A stretch of 64,000 nucleotides of DNA from Peptoniphilus catoniae (GTDB taxonomy: Bacteria > Bacillota > Clostridia > Tissierellales > Peptoniphilaceae): NCBI RefSeq assembly GCF_901447155.2, contig NZ_LR588414.1:124001-188000 (forward strand), written 5' to 3'. Shown in pieces: positions 53,925 through 63,708 of the stretch. The position numbers and the translations under genes were made by a program. Position 1 is the stretch's first letter, and each line of letters starts with the position of its first letter. The notes under the pieces are model-generated. The model was not told the origin of the DNA and searched no databases. It was given only the letters and a program-made list of their open reading frames with translations.

Positions 53925-54180
53925 CCGAAAACGAAGAATAGTAGGCGGAGATGGAAGTGCTAAGAGAGTGATACATTTAGGTGTGAGTATCTGCATTTCT
54001 TCCGGTGAATGGACTTCAGAGGGTGGGAAGAAATTTTTTATAAAGAGTAATGCCCAACGGAACCCTACCGTTATATTGGGACCAATATGATAGTATTGAT
54101 GAGAGTGCTTAAAGCAAATTTGGGTGGTACCGCAGAAGTTACGACTTTTGTCCCATAGGGGATGGAAGTCTTTTTTTTAT
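53925..54180 (+). promoter_or_regulatory. T-box riboswitch, probable tryptophan specifier UGG
   Basis: The conserved T-box GGGTGGTACCGC lies at 54122-54133. Stem I is readable: GAAG...CTTC at the base, an AGTA-containing 5' loop strand near 53940, GGAAG/CTTCC above it, and a GATAC/GTATC apical stem enclosing a GGTG loop. Just before the closing CTTC the 3' strand reads GTGAATGGACTTC, placing codon TGG (Trp) in the specifier position after GAA. A terminator follows (GACTT ... AAGTCTTTTTTT near 54139-54178). Uncharged tRNA would allow readthrough into the transporter genes. Confidence 0.85.
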
Positions 54181-54235
54181 TCCATCCTTCTCATTCTATT
54201 TGTCTATTAGGAGAAAAATAAAAGGAGAGAAGAAA

Positions 54236-55282
54236 ATGAAATTTAGAAAGTTATTGTTGGTATTAGCGATTTTTGCCCTTGTTTTTACAGCTTGCGGCAA
54301 GAAAGAAAGTCAAGAAAGTAAAGAAAACTCAGAAACTGCTTCAACAGAGGCTACTAAAAATGTGAAGATAGGTATTTTACAGTTTGCTCAACATGGATCC
54401 CTTGATAATTGCAGAACAGGTTTTATAAAGGGACTTGCTGATAACGGTTTTGTAGAAGGAGAAAACCTTACTATAGACTATCAAAACGCTGAAGCTGATA
54501 TGGGTATTACAAGTCAAATTGCAAATTCCTTTGTAGCTAATAAGTATGACATGATAGTTGCAATAGCAACTCCTGCAGCTATGAGTGCCTACAATGCCGC
54601 AAACGGTACAGACATTCCTGTAATTTATACTGCAATAAGCGACCCTGTTGCCGCTCAGCTTGCCAATGAAGATGGAAGCTCAGTAGGTAACATTACAGGA
54701 ACTAGCGACAAGCTTCCAATAGATGCACAGCTTAAAATGATTAGAGAGGTTTTACCTGATGCTAAGAAAATAGGTGTACTTTATACAACAAGTGAAGCTA
54801 ATTCAATTTCCATGATAGAAACCTATAAGGAGCTTGCACCTAAGTATGATTTTGAACTTGTAACTGAAAGTGTAACAACAACTGCTGATATACCTCTTGC
54901 AACTGACAGTATCTTATCCAAGGTAGATGCTCTTACTAACCTAACAGATAATACTGTTGTAAATTCACTTCCTACTATAATGGATAAGGCAAAGGCTAAA
55001 AATATTCCAATTTTCGGTTCTGAAATAGAACAGGTAAAAATAGGTTGCCTTGCATCAGAAGGTATAGAGTATGTTTCCTTGGGAGAACAAACAGGAGCCA
55101 TGGCGGCAAAGGTATTAAAAGGTGAAGCGAAAGCTCAAGATATGCCTTTTGAACTTATAAGCAATTCAAGCTTGTACTTAAACAAGGAAGTTGCAAAGGA
55201 GCTAGGTATTGAATTTAGCGACTCTCTTATTAATAGAGCCAGCGAAGTATTTGAAACTATAGAAGAACCTAAGCAAAAATAA
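54236..55282 (+). CDS. trpX: TrpX-type ABC substrate-binding lipoprotein
   Basis: A lipoprotein of 348 residues with signal and lipobox LVFTACGKKE, then the COG2984-type binding fold: QFAQHGSLDNCRTGFIKGL, ANSFVANKYDMIVAIATPAA, ISDPVAAQLA and TVVNSLPTIMDKAKAKNIPI. This family, with the two following genes, forms the TrpXYZ tryptophan transporter known from T-box regulons of Gram-positive bacteria. The specifier upstream supports tryptophan. I chose ATG 54236 after AAGGAGAG rather than TTG 54200. Confidence 0.85.
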   Translation: MKFRKLLLVLAIFALVFTACGKKESQESKENSETASTEATKNVKIGILQFAQHGSLDNCRTGFIKGLADNGFVEGENLTIDYQNAEADMGITSQIANSFVANKYDMIVAIATPAAMSAYNAANGTDIPVIYTAISDPVAAQLANEDGSSVGNITGTSDKLPIDAQLKMIREVLPDAKKIGVLYTTSEANSISMIETYKELAPKYDFELVTESVTTTADIPLATDSILSKVDALTNLTDNTVVNSLPTIMDKAKAKNIPIFGSEIEQVKIGCLASEGIEYVSLGEQTGAMAAKVLKGEAKAQDMPFELISNSSLYLNKEVAKELGIEFSDSLINRASEVFETIEEPKQK

Positions 55283-55291
55283 GGTGGTTAA

Positions 55292-56179
55292 ATGGATATA
55301 ATTATTGGAATTTTTGAACAGGGCATGACCTATGTCTTCCTTGCCTTGGGACTATATATTGCTTATATAATTTTAGATTTTCCGGACCTTACAGTAGACG
55401 GCAGCTTTCCTTTAGGAGCGGCGGTAAGTGTCTTTTTAATAGTAAGGGGAGTGGATCCCTTAGCGGTTTTATTTATAAGCTTCTTTGCTGGAGCTATGGC
55501 AGGTATGATTACAGGCCTTATTCATATAAAGCTTGGAGTTAAGGACCTGCTTTCAGGTCTTATTATGCAAACTGCCCTTTATACAATTAATTTATTTGTA
55601 GCAGGCAAGGCCAATGTGCCTATATTTAATAACGACACTATCTTTTCCAATAAGTTTATAAATGGGATTATTCCGGAATCTTTGGTTAAATACAAGGTTT
55701 TGATTATAATGATTCCAATAGTTTTAATACTTAAATTTGCCCTTGATGCCTTTTTAAAAACTAAGGCCGGTTTTCTTTTAAGAGCCACAGGGGACAATCC
55801 CGTTCTTGTAAGAACCATGGCTAAGGATCCGGGCATGATAAAAATTCAAGGCCTTGCCATATCCAACGGACTCGTTGCCTTAAGTGGTGCTCTAGTTGCT
55901 CAAGAGCAGAAGTTTTTTGAAATATCTATGGGTACAGGTTCAATGGTAATGGGCCTTGCCAGTGTGGTACTGGGAATGAAGCTTCTTGAAAGAGTTACCT
56001 ATCTTAGAGGGACAAGTAAGGTTGTAATAGGGTCCATACTTTATAAGGCAAGTATTGCCCTTGCCATTAGCATAGGACTTACGGCAAATTCCATGAAGCT
56101 TATAACAGCTCTTATATTCCTTGCTATACTTGTACTTGGAGATGGGGGACTTAGAAGAAAGAGGGTTAAAAATGCTTGA
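55292..56179 (+). CDS. trpY: TrpY-type ABC permease
   Basis: A 295-residue permease of the COG4120 class with about nine helices and the blocks DFPDLTVDGSFPLGAAVS and KAGFLLRATGDNPVLVRTMA. It ends KRVKNA, overlapping the ATPase start by 8 bases. RBS AAGGTGG. Confidence 0.85.
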   Translation: MDIIIGIFEQGMTYVFLALGLYIAYIILDFPDLTVDGSFPLGAAVSVFLIVRGVDPLAVLFISFFAGAMAGMITGLIHIKLGVKDLLSGLIMQTALYTINLFVAGKANVPIFNNDTIFSNKFINGIIPESLVKYKVLIIMIPIVLILKFALDAFLKTKAGFLLRATGDNPVLVRTMAKDPGMIKIQGLAISNGLVALSGALVAQEQKFFEISMGTGSMVMGLASVVLGMKLLERVTYLRGTSKVVIGSILYKASIALAISIGLTANSMKLITALIFLAILVLGDGGLRRKRVKNA

Positions 56180-56951
56180 ACTTAAAAATATAAATAAATA
56201 TTACAACTTCGGGACCATTAACCAATTTCAAATTTTTAATAACTTTAATTTAAAAATAGATGACGGAGACTTTGTAAGCATAGTTGGAAGTAACGGTTCA
56301 GGTAAAACCACCATGCTTAACTTAATTTGCGGGTCTTTACCTATAGATTCAGGCATTGTTGAAATAGACGGGGAAGACATAAGTCTTAGAAGGGAACATT
56401 TAAGGTATAAGGAAATGGGAAGAGTTTTCCAAAATCCCGCCATGGGAACATCACCCTCCATGACCCTCCTTGAAAATATGTCCATGGCAGACAACAAGGG
56501 CAAGCCTTGGAACCTAACCTGGGGCATTAACAAAAAGAGAAGAGATTACTACAGATCTCTACTGGCACCTATAGGTCTTGGACTTGAAAACAAACTTGAT
56601 GAAAAGGTAAATTCTCTTTCAGGAGGACAAAGACAGGCTGTGGCACTTTTAATGGCCACTATGACACCTATTAAGTTTTTAATCCTAGATGAACATACTG
56701 CAGCCCTTGACCCTAAAACTGCAGATATAATAATGGACATTACAGAAAAGATAGTAAGGGAGAAAAACCTTACAGCCCTTATGGTAACTCACAATTTAAG
56801 ATACAGTTTAAAATACGGAAACAGACTTCTTATGATGCATGAAGGAAAGGTCCTTATAGATAAAAAAAATGAGGAGAAAGCAAATCTTAACATAGATGAT
56901 ATCCTTGACAGATTTAATCAAATAAGTATTGAAGTTGGAAATTCCGTTTAA
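56172..56951 (+). CDS. trpZ: TrpZ-type ABC ATPase
   Basis: 259 residues: Walker A GSNGSGKTT (about 41-48), the Q-loop VFQNPAMGTSPSMTLLENM typical of the COG1101 class, signature LSGGQRQ and Walker B LILDEHTAALDP (His in place of the usual Pro). I start it at ATG 56172, which begins MLELKNINKYY; the frame extends into the permease but lacks a site there. Confidence 0.88.
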   Translation: MLELKNINKYYNFGTINQFQIFNNFNLKIDDGDFVSIVGSNGSGKTTMLNLICGSLPIDSGIVEIDGEDISLRREHLRYKEMGRVFQNPAMGTSPSMTLLENMSMADNKGKPWNLTWGINKKRRDYYRSLLAPIGLGLENKLDEKVNSLSGGQRQAVALLMATMTPIKFLILDEHTAALDPKTADIIMDITEKIVREKNLTALMVTHNLRYSLKYGNRLLMMHEGKVLIDKKNEEKANLNIDDILDRFNQISIEVGNSV

Positions 56952-56977
56952 GTCGGTGCTTAGGCATCGGCTTTTTT
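56951..56977 (+). terminator. Terminator of the trpXYZ operon
   Basis: GTCGGTGC-TTAG-GCATCGGC (one G-T pair) followed by TTTTTT. Confidence 0.88.
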
Positions 56978-57075
56978 ATTTGCCTTCCAGATATAATATA
57001 AGACTTTTAAGAAAAGATGACTTAATGTAAAATATTTATAAAGTTTAAAATAAAGATAAAATTTGAGAGGTCTAT

Positions 57076-57711
57076 ATGAATAGAGAAGCTATAAGCAGAA
57101 AAGAAATGATTGACGCTGATAAAAGAGCTATAAATTTTTATAAAATTCCTTCTATAGTTCTAATGGAAAATGCAGCTATGGCGTTTTTTAGTGAAGTTAA
57201 AGATATGTATCATAAATTCGTAGTTGTATCTTCTTGCGGCAACAATGGAGGCGATGGACTTGCCATTGCAAGACATCTTTACATAAGCGGAAGAGAGGTT
57301 AAGGTCTATATAGCAGGAAACCCTGACAAAATGACTGAGGACTGCAGGATTAATTATGAAATATTAAAGAATTTGGAAGTGCCTATAAACTTTTTAGAAG
57401 AAGATAAATTGGATAAATTTTCGGAAGCTATAAGAGATTATTTCCTTGTAGATGCAATTTTCGGCACAGGACTGTCAAGAGAGGTTCAAGGCTTTTATAA
57501 AGAGCTTATAGAAAAAATCAACCTTTGCTCCAAGGCAACCCTATCTGTAGATATACCTTCAGGGATAAATGCCGATACGGGAGAAGTAATGGGAGCAGCT
57601 ATTAAAGCTTCCGAAACAATAACCTTTCATAAAATAAAAAAGGGACTTCTTAAAGCTCCAAGATACACAGGTGTCCTTAAAGTAAAGTATATAGGAATAC
57701 CTAATAAGTAG
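57076..57711 (+). CDS. nnrE: NAD(P)H-hydrate epimerase (YjeF N-terminal domain)
   Basis: A metabolite-repair enzyme converting R-NAD(P)HX to the S form. 211 residues, only the N-terminal YjeF domain: VLMENAAMAFF, VVSSCGNNGGDGLAIARHL (nucleotide-binding glycine loop), DAIFGTGLSR (catalytic Asp) and SVDIPSGINADTGEV. The partner dehydratase (NnrD) is not seen nearby, so it must lie elsewhere. Confidence 0.9.
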   Translation: MNREAISRKEMIDADKRAINFYKIPSIVLMENAAMAFFSEVKDMYHKFVVVSSCGNNGGDGLAIARHLYISGREVKVYIAGNPDKMTEDCRINYEILKNLEVPINFLEEDKLDKFSEAIRDYFLVDAIFGTGLSREVQGFYKELIEKINLCSKATLSVDIPSGINADTGEVMGAAIKASETITFHKIKKGLLKAPRYTGVLKVKYIGIPNK

Positions 57712-57779
57712 CTGAAGTCGCAGAAGGAAAATATTTTTTAGAAGACCTTATTGTGATATAATCCTTTAGAGAGGTTGAC

Positions 57780-58502
57780 ATGGAAGAATTTATAAAAATC
57801 AAAAATTTAAGCAGAATTTACAAAATGGGCAAGGAAAAGATATATGCCTTAAACGGTATAAACCTTGACATTTACAAGGGAGAGATTCTGTGCCTTTTAG
57901 GAACTTCAGGAAGCGGAAAATCCACTCTTCTTAATATGATGGCAGGACTTGACAAGCCAAGCTCCGGAGAAATAATTATAGGAGGAGTACATATTGAAAA
58001 GTTAAATGAAGTTCAGGTTACAAAGTTCAGACAATTAAATGTTGGATTCGTCTTTCAATCCTACAATCTTATTTCATCTCTAAATGCTCTTGACAATGTA
58101 AGTCTTGGGCTTATCTTTAAGGGGCTTAAAAAGAAGGAGAGGGATGAAATGAGTAAAAACATACTTGAAAAGGTAGGGTTAGGTGAGCGTATTTATCATA
58201 AGCCGTCGGAAATGAGTGGAGGTCAGCAGCAAAGGGTGTCAATAGCAAGAGCCTTTGTAGATGCTCCAAAAATAGTTTTTGCCGATGAGCCTACGGGAAA
58301 CCTTGACACCAAAACCTCCATGGAGGTAATGGACTTAATGTGTTCCATGGCAAGAAGGAATAACCAAACACTTATAATTGTAACCCACGATATTGAAACC
58401 TCTGTTTATGCTGACAGAATTGTAGATATGAGGGATGGAAAAATTACAGGGATAGAAAATAACAAATCAAAAATCCTGCTTTCAGGAGAGGAGACTATAT
58501 GA
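57780..58502 (+). CDS. MacB/LolD-type ABC ATPase
   Basis: 240 residues: Walker A GTSGSGKSTLLNMM (about 42-50), Q-loop FVFQSYNLISSLNAL, signature MSGGQQQ and Walker B IVFADEPTGNLDTKT, all of the MacB/LolD class. RBS GAGAGGTTG. It overlaps the CARDB protein by 4 bases (ATGA), starting a three-gene unit with an FtsX-like permease. MacB-class systems work by mechanotransmission on extracytoplasmic partners rather than transport through the membrane. Confidence 0.9.
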   Translation: MEEFIKIKNLSRIYKMGKEKIYALNGINLDIYKGEILCLLGTSGSGKSTLLNMMAGLDKPSSGEIIIGGVHIEKLNEVQVTKFRQLNVGFVFQSYNLISSLNALDNVSLGLIFKGLKKKERDEMSKNILEKVGLGERIYHKPSEMSGGQQQRVSIARAFVDAPKIVFADEPTGNLDTKTSMEVMDLMCSMARRNNQTLIIVTHDIETSVYADRIVDMRDGKITGIENNKSKILLSGEETI

Positions 58503-60607
58503 AGAAACTATATTTACTATTAGCATTTTTATTATTACTGCCCTTTAGTGCAAGAGTAGAAGCTGGAGGTGAAGGGGAAACATTTAATATGAAGCTTGCC
58601 GTTTCGGCGCCCCAAACCATTACCATAGGCGAGGGAGGGGGAGCTGTTGTAAAAGTAGGTATTACTAACAACTCCCCAAATTCAATAAATAGACTTACAG
58701 CTACCGCCAAAATAAAGGATCCCGATAAGGTTTACATAGACGGTAAGGGTGAAATAATACCTCCTGAAAATAATTCTATATCAAGTAACGAAACAAAATC
58801 AGGGTATTTTAAAATAAGAACTGACGCGGACTTTACTTCCAAAACCATAGCAGTTGAAATTAATATGAGATACTATATTAAGGACGAACGGTTTATGGAG
58901 CAGAGTGAAACTATCTATGTAAGAGTGGAAGCACCGGATAAGCCGATTAATCCGTCAATTGAAATAAAGAAAATGCAGCTTGGCTGGATAGATTCAATAG
59001 AAGCCGGAAAAACCTTTCAAGTTCCCTTTGAAGTTATTAATACAGGGGATGCTCCAGCAAAAAATATAAAGCTGTCCCTTGATGGACTTGAAAACAAGGG
59101 GATAACTTTAGCATCAGGTCTTTCCACTATAGATATTACAAGACTTGGACCGGGAGAAAGAGAGTATGTAATTTTCAACTTAAAAACCGACAGATCAACT
59201 GGAGCCGGATCCCATATGCTTAATTTAAAATACACCTTTGTAGGGGAAAAGGAGACCTCAGCGCCTATTGAAGGCTCTTACCAGTTTACCATTGATATTT
59301 TAAAATCAAATGAAACATTATCAATGCTTCAGTTTGAAAATATAACCTTTCCCACAGGCTCCATAGGCAGAAACAAAACTGCAAGTATATCCTTTGACCT
59401 TATAAATACAGGAAAGTATAAGGCTGAAAATATAATTGTAACTGCAGATAGTCAAGACCAATCAGGACTTGCATCAAAGTCTGTTTCCAAGGTAATGGCA
59501 AAGCCTTTGGCACCGGGAGAAAGCTCTCACTTTACCTTTGACTTTATTACAACTCCTGCAGCTGAAACAAAAAATTATCCTGTAGAAATTAAAGCAACCT
59601 ATACTGATGAAACTACAACAGACGCTTCCAAGGAGGCTAGCCAAATAGTAGGGGTCTTTGTAAAGGCACCTAAGGAGAAGGATCCTAATGCGAAGCCTGA
59701 TGAAGGACCTGTACCTAAGCTTATTATAGAAGAATATTCTTTTTCACCGGAAATAATTGAGGCGGGTAAGCCCTTTAATATGTATTTAACCTTCTATAAT
59801 ACCAATGCCAACAAGGCGGTAAAAAATATTAAGATATTTCTAACATCAGACACTCAGGAATCAGCAACGGGAAATGGCGAACAAAGTTCTCAAGGATCTC
59901 AGTCTACAGCATCAGTATTTACTCCTAAGGGTAGCTCCAATACTTTTTATGTAGCAAATATTAATCCGGGAGAAAGAATAGAAAAAGAAATTACCCTTAC
60001 TACAGTACCTGATACTGCAGCTAAGACTTATACAATAGTGGCAAATTTTGAATATGAGGATGCCCAGGCAAATAAGTACACCGCAACGGAACAAATAGGA
60101 GTTCCCGTAGTGCAACAGGCAAAGCTTGATGTAGGGGAGATAATTCCTCAAGGCGATTTTATGATGGGTATGGAAACTCCTTTGTCAGTTGAATTTTATA
60201 ACACAGGCAAGGCCACCCTATATAATGTAATGGTTAAAATTGCAGGAGAGGGACTTAAATTTGATACTCCCACCTACTTTAAGGGAAACTTTTCTCCAGG
60301 CAGCTCCGATCAGTTTTCAGTTAATATAACACCTGAAAGTGAAGGTAAAAAGAAAATAAGTATAACCTTCAGCTTTGAAGACTCTACAGGAGAAAGTAAG
60401 GAGGAAGTAAGAGAATATGAATTTGAAATAATGGATCAAGGACCTACGGATGCCGACATGCCTTCCGAAGAACCGGGGCCAGGAACAAGTCCCATTGTTA
60501 AAATTCTTGGAGCTCTTATAGCCTTACTTGGTATTATAGCTGCAGCCATAATTCTTATAAGAAGAAAGAGAAGGAAAAATGAAGAAGATGAGGATATGAA
60601 ATTATAA
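58499..60607 (+). CDS. Extracytoplasmic CARDB/NEW3-repeat protein with C-terminal anchor
   Basis: 702 residues. Signal peptide about 1-22 (KKLYLLLAFLLLLPFSARVEA). Then about five Ig-like repeats of the NEW3/CARDB type, each with an NTGxxxxxN turn: INTGDAPAKNIKLSL (about 180), LINTGKYKAENIIVT (about 300), NTNANKAVKNI (about 435) and FYNTGKATLYNVMVKI (about 565). A single membrane helix at about 662-684 is followed by RRKRRK and an acidic tail. Such proteins between a MacB ATPase and an FtsX permease occur in Clostridia, and their role is unknown. It could be the periplasmic-adaptor equivalent for a cell-surface substrate. It ends in the first base of the permease start. Confidence 0.75.
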   Translation: MKKLYLLLAFLLLLPFSARVEAGGEGETFNMKLAVSAPQTITIGEGGGAVVKVGITNNSPNSINRLTATAKIKDPDKVYIDGKGEIIPPENNSISSNETKSGYFKIRTDADFTSKTIAVEINMRYYIKDERFMEQSETIYVRVEAPDKPINPSIEIKKMQLGWIDSIEAGKTFQVPFEVINTGDAPAKNIKLSLDGLENKGITLASGLSTIDITRLGPGEREYVIFNLKTDRSTGAGSHMLNLKYTFVGEKETSAPIEGSYQFTIDILKSNETLSMLQFENITFPTGSIGRNKTASISFDLINTGKYKAENIIVTADSQDQSGLASKSVSKVMAKPLAPGESSHFTFDFITTPAAETKNYPVEIKATYTDETTTDASKEASQIVGVFVKAPKEKDPNAKPDEGPVPKLIIEEYSFSPEIIEAGKPFNMYLTFYNTNANKAVKNIKIFLTSDTQESATGNGEQSSQGSQSTASVFTPKGSSNTFYVANINPGERIEKEITLTTVPDTAAKTYTIVANFEYEDAQANKYTATEQIGVPVVQQAKLDVGEIIPQGDFMMGMETPLSVEFYNTGKATLYNVMVKIAGEGLKFDTPTYFKGNFSPGSSDQFSVNITPESEGKKKISITFSFEDSTGESKEEVREYEFEIMDQGPTDADMPSEEPGPGTSPIVKILGALIALLGIIAAAIILIRRKRRKNEEDEDMKL

Positions 60608-61965
60608 TGAGGTCTAAAGATTTAATTCAAATGGCCTTTAGAAACCTAAGCAACAGAAAAACCAGAACCTTCCTAACAGTTTTAGGAGTAATAATAGGTA
60701 CCAGCTCCATTATAGTTATGCTTTCCATAGGATTCGGATTTTCGAGAATTAACAGGGCCCTTTTGGGAAATGTAAATCTGAATGTGCTTAATTTGCAGCT
60801 CTATGATTATGGTAATGTGGAAGGAGACTCAAATGCCCTACCGAAAAAATCAAAACCGAGAAATGATACTGCTGTCTCTGAGGTGAAAAAGGTCCCTCAT
60901 GTTAAGGCGGTAATGCCTATGTATTCAGGAGACCTGCAATTAGTAAGTGGAAGGCTCTCCGGGGGAGCTCAGTTTAAGTCAGTTGATCCGTCAGCTATGG
61001 AGGACTTCGGATACGAGGTTGAAGAGGGAAGACTTTTAACAAATCAAGATAACAAGTCAGGTATGGTCTTAGGCTCCTATGTAACCAAGGGTTTTTACGA
61101 TCCTAAAAGGGCAAATGTGGATTCAAGCAATAAGGTAAAGCCTATGACCAGTAGAATTGAAGTTAAGGGTATGCAGGTTTATGATGAATCAGAAATGCGT
61201 TACGGACCATCTTCTCAAGAATCGGAAAGCCCTGTGGAGGAGCAGAAGGAATATAAGGAAAAAATTAAGGTTGTTGGAGTTCTAAAAGAGGATCAAGGGG
61301 ACTGGGAAAATTCAAATACGATTTTTATAACCAATGACTATTTAAAAAATCTTTATAAAAACTATGCCAAGCCCGGAAAAAGTATAAAGGATATGCTACC
61401 AAAGGAATACAATGAGATAAAGGTCTTGGTAGATAAGGTTGAAAATGTTGAACAGGTTCAAGAGGACATAAGTAATTTAGGATACTGTCCAATAAACTAC
61501 AGGGCCGAAAGTATGAAGGCACAAAATCAACAGCTTATTGTAGTGCAATTAGTTTTCGGTGCAATAGGGGGAATAGCCTTTTTAGTAGCGGCAATAGGCA
61601 TATCCAATACCATGATAATGTCCATTTATGAAAGGACTAAGGAAATAGGAGTAATGAAGGTTATAGGGGCCTCCATAAAAGATATAAAAAAACTTTTCCT
61701 TGTAGAGGCGGGCTTTATAGGTCTTATTGGAGGAACGGCGGGTATTATTTTATCCCTTATCATTTCTTTTGGAATTAACTTTTTTACCAAGGGTTACTTC
61801 AGTTATATGGAAGAGATGCATATAAACCCTAAGCTTTCTTACATACCTTGGTGGTTAATATTTATAGCCCTTATATTTTCAACTATGATAGGAGTTTTGT
61901 CAGGATACCTTCCTGCAAGAAAGGCCATGAAAATATCAGCTCTTGATGCCATAAGAAGCGAGTAA
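60607..61965 (+). CDS. MacB/FtsX-type ABC permease
   Basis: 452 residues with the four-helix MacB topology: helix 1 (about 20-42, FLTVLGVIIGTSSIIVMLSI), a large extracytoplasmic domain (45-300), then three helices with IGISNTMIMSIYERTKEIGV MKVIGA-type coupling loop and GYLPARKAMKISALDAI at the end. Partner of the two upstream genes. The external domain is variable and gives no substrate. Confidence 0.9.
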   Translation: MRSKDLIQMAFRNLSNRKTRTFLTVLGVIIGTSSIIVMLSIGFGFSRINRALLGNVNLNVLNLQLYDYGNVEGDSNALPKKSKPRNDTAVSEVKKVPHVKAVMPMYSGDLQLVSGRLSGGAQFKSVDPSAMEDFGYEVEEGRLLTNQDNKSGMVLGSYVTKGFYDPKRANVDSSNKVKPMTSRIEVKGMQVYDESEMRYGPSSQESESPVEEQKEYKEKIKVVGVLKEDQGDWENSNTIFITNDYLKNLYKNYAKPGKSIKDMLPKEYNEIKVLVDKVENVEQVQEDISNLGYCPINYRAESMKAQNQQLIVVQLVFGAIGGIAFLVAAIGISNTMIMSIYERTKEIGVMKVIGASIKDIKKLFLVEAGFIGLIGGTAGIILSLIISFGINFFTKGYFSYMEEMHINPKLSYIPWWLIFIALIFSTMIGVLSGYLPARKAMKISALDAIRSE

Positions 61966-62004
61966 GAAAAAAGCTAAGTCTTAATTTGACTTAGCTTCTT
62001 TTTT
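61966..62004. terminator. Bidirectional terminator
   Basis: AAGCTAAGTC-7-GACTTAGCTT with flanking A and T runs between converging genes; the murJ stop lies in the loop. Confidence 0.88.
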
Positions 62005-63576
62005 ATTATTAATTTTTCTTCTTAGAATCCTTATAACATCTCTAATTTCTCTAACACCAAGAAGGTACATACATACTATATAAACTATCATAGCCAGACT
62101 AACTACAAGAATAAGAATTAAAAGCTTTATGACCTTGCCGGGTAGATAGCTTGATAAAAATCCCAGAAGTAAAATTTCTAAAGGATAGTAGCAAAAGGCC
62201 ACAAGACCCATGGCGACAGAAGCCATTAAAGTTTTAATAAGGGCTTTAATGTAAGACCTTGCTCCGAAATGACCGATTTTCTTTCTAAGAAGTACAAAGG
62301 AAGCAAGAACGGCAATGGTAGTTGCTATACTTACTGAAGCAGCAAGTCCTCTTGTTCCGAATCTATGTGCCACTGACAGGTTAAGCCCCACATTAATAAG
62401 GACGTTAATAAGTCCTATATAAAAAGGAGTTTTAGTGTCGGATATTGAGTAATAGACCCTGTTTAAAACATTGCTTAAGGACATGGAGATTAAGGCTATA
62501 GAATAAAACCTTAAGGTTGCCGTTGTGTCTATGGCATTTTGAGCGGTAAATCTTCCATGGAAGAAAGCTATATCAACTATAGGCTCCGCTAAAATAAGCA
62601 TACCTATAGTAGCCGGCACAGTTAGAAAAAGCACTGTTTTAACAGAGGCATTCATAACTCTTTTGCCTTGGATAATATTTCCTGTACCAAAGGCTCTTGA
62701 CATAGCGGGAAATATTATTGCAGTAATTGCTGTAATAAATACTCCCAAAACCATAATATTCATTTTACTTGCATAGTCTATAACAGATGTAGAGCTTACC
62801 TCCATACCCATGGCAAGTCTTTTGTTGACTATTATATTTATATCGTTAATGGCGGTACTTAATAAAATAGGCAGAGCAAGTACCATAGCTTCCTTAACAT
62901 AAGAGTCTTTAAAATTTATAACAGGCATAAATTTAAAGCCGGCTTTAAAAGAATCAGGCAGCAAAAATATTACCTGAGTAACAACGGCAAGCACTGATAC
63001 AATTGAAAGTCCTACTATCCCGCCTTTTTCACTAAAGAAGTTAAGATAGATAATGTAGGTAATATTAAGAGGGATGGCAATTGCTCCTGCTGCAGCAAAT
63101 CTACCTTCATATTGCAAAAATCCGGTAAAGACACCGGCCATAGCTGAAAAAATAATTACCGGAAGACCTACCTTAATAAGCTTGGCAATAAGGTCAAGCA
63201 TTTCAGGAGTTAGTTTGTTTTTAGGTGCCACAAGAGCAGCCAAGTATTCCGAAAAGAACATTCCCAATCCCACTACAAGAGTGGATATAAGGATTACTAT
63301 AAAAAGCATATTATTGGTAAATTTGAGCTTCTCCTCATGACCTAAATCCCTTTCAGCCTTTTGAAGGGCAGGTATAAAAGTAGTGGCAATAGCTGCCGTA
63401 ATAAGCATTGATATAATTGATGTGGCAGATTGACTGGCAACATAGGCATCCATTTCAGCAGTTGCTCCAAAACGAGCGGCCCTTAATATTTCTCTATATA
63501 AACCCAGTAATTTTCCAATTAAAGAAAAAATAACAATGGCCAAGGTTGACCTGGCGATTTTTTTAGTAGTTTCCAT
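61981..63576 (-). CDS. murJ: MurJ lipid II flippase
   Basis: A MOP-superfamily membrane protein of 531 residues with 14 helices that flips lipid II for peptidoglycan synthesis. The start KIARSTLAIVIFSLIGKLLG, then LREILRAARFGATAEMDAYVASQ with the conserved Arg/Asp region, and FYSISDTKTPFYIGLINVLI near the middle are family blocks. The basic cytoplasmic tail ends KKEAKSN. AGGGAGGAG precedes the start on its strand. Confidence 0.9.
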   Translation of the reverse strand: METTKKIARSTLAIVIFSLIGKLLGLYREILRAARFGATAEMDAYVASQSATSIISMLITAAIATTFIPALQKAERDLGHEEKLKFTNNMLFIVILISTLVVGLGMFFSEYLAALVAPKNKLTPEMLDLIAKLIKVGLPVIIFSAMAGVFTGFLQYEGRFAAAGAIAIPLNITYIIYLNFFSEKGGIVGLSIVSVLAVVTQVIFLLPDSFKAGFKFMPVINFKDSYVKEAMVLALPILLSTAINDINIIVNKRLAMGMEVSSTSVIDYASKMNIMVLGVFITAITAIIFPAMSRAFGTGNIIQGKRVMNASVKTVLFLTVPATIGMLILAEPIVDIAFFHGRFTAQNAIDTTATLRFYSIALISMSLSNVLNRVYYSISDTKTPFYIGLINVLINVGLNLSVAHRFGTRGLAASVSIATTIAVLASFVLLRKKIGHFGARSYIKALIKTLMASVAMGLVAFCYYPLEILLLGFLSSYLPGKVIKLLILILVVSLAMIVYIVCMYLLGVREIRDVIRILRRKINNKKEAKSN

Positions 63577-63708
63577 GATCTCCTCCCTGTAGAAGTATAT
63601 ATTTATTAAATTTTAAAGTCAATAAAATATCTTTAAACTCTTTTTAAGTTAAGGATTCTTAAACTTGCCTGTAATTTTATTTTAATATAAAATTAAATCG
63701 GTGATTAA

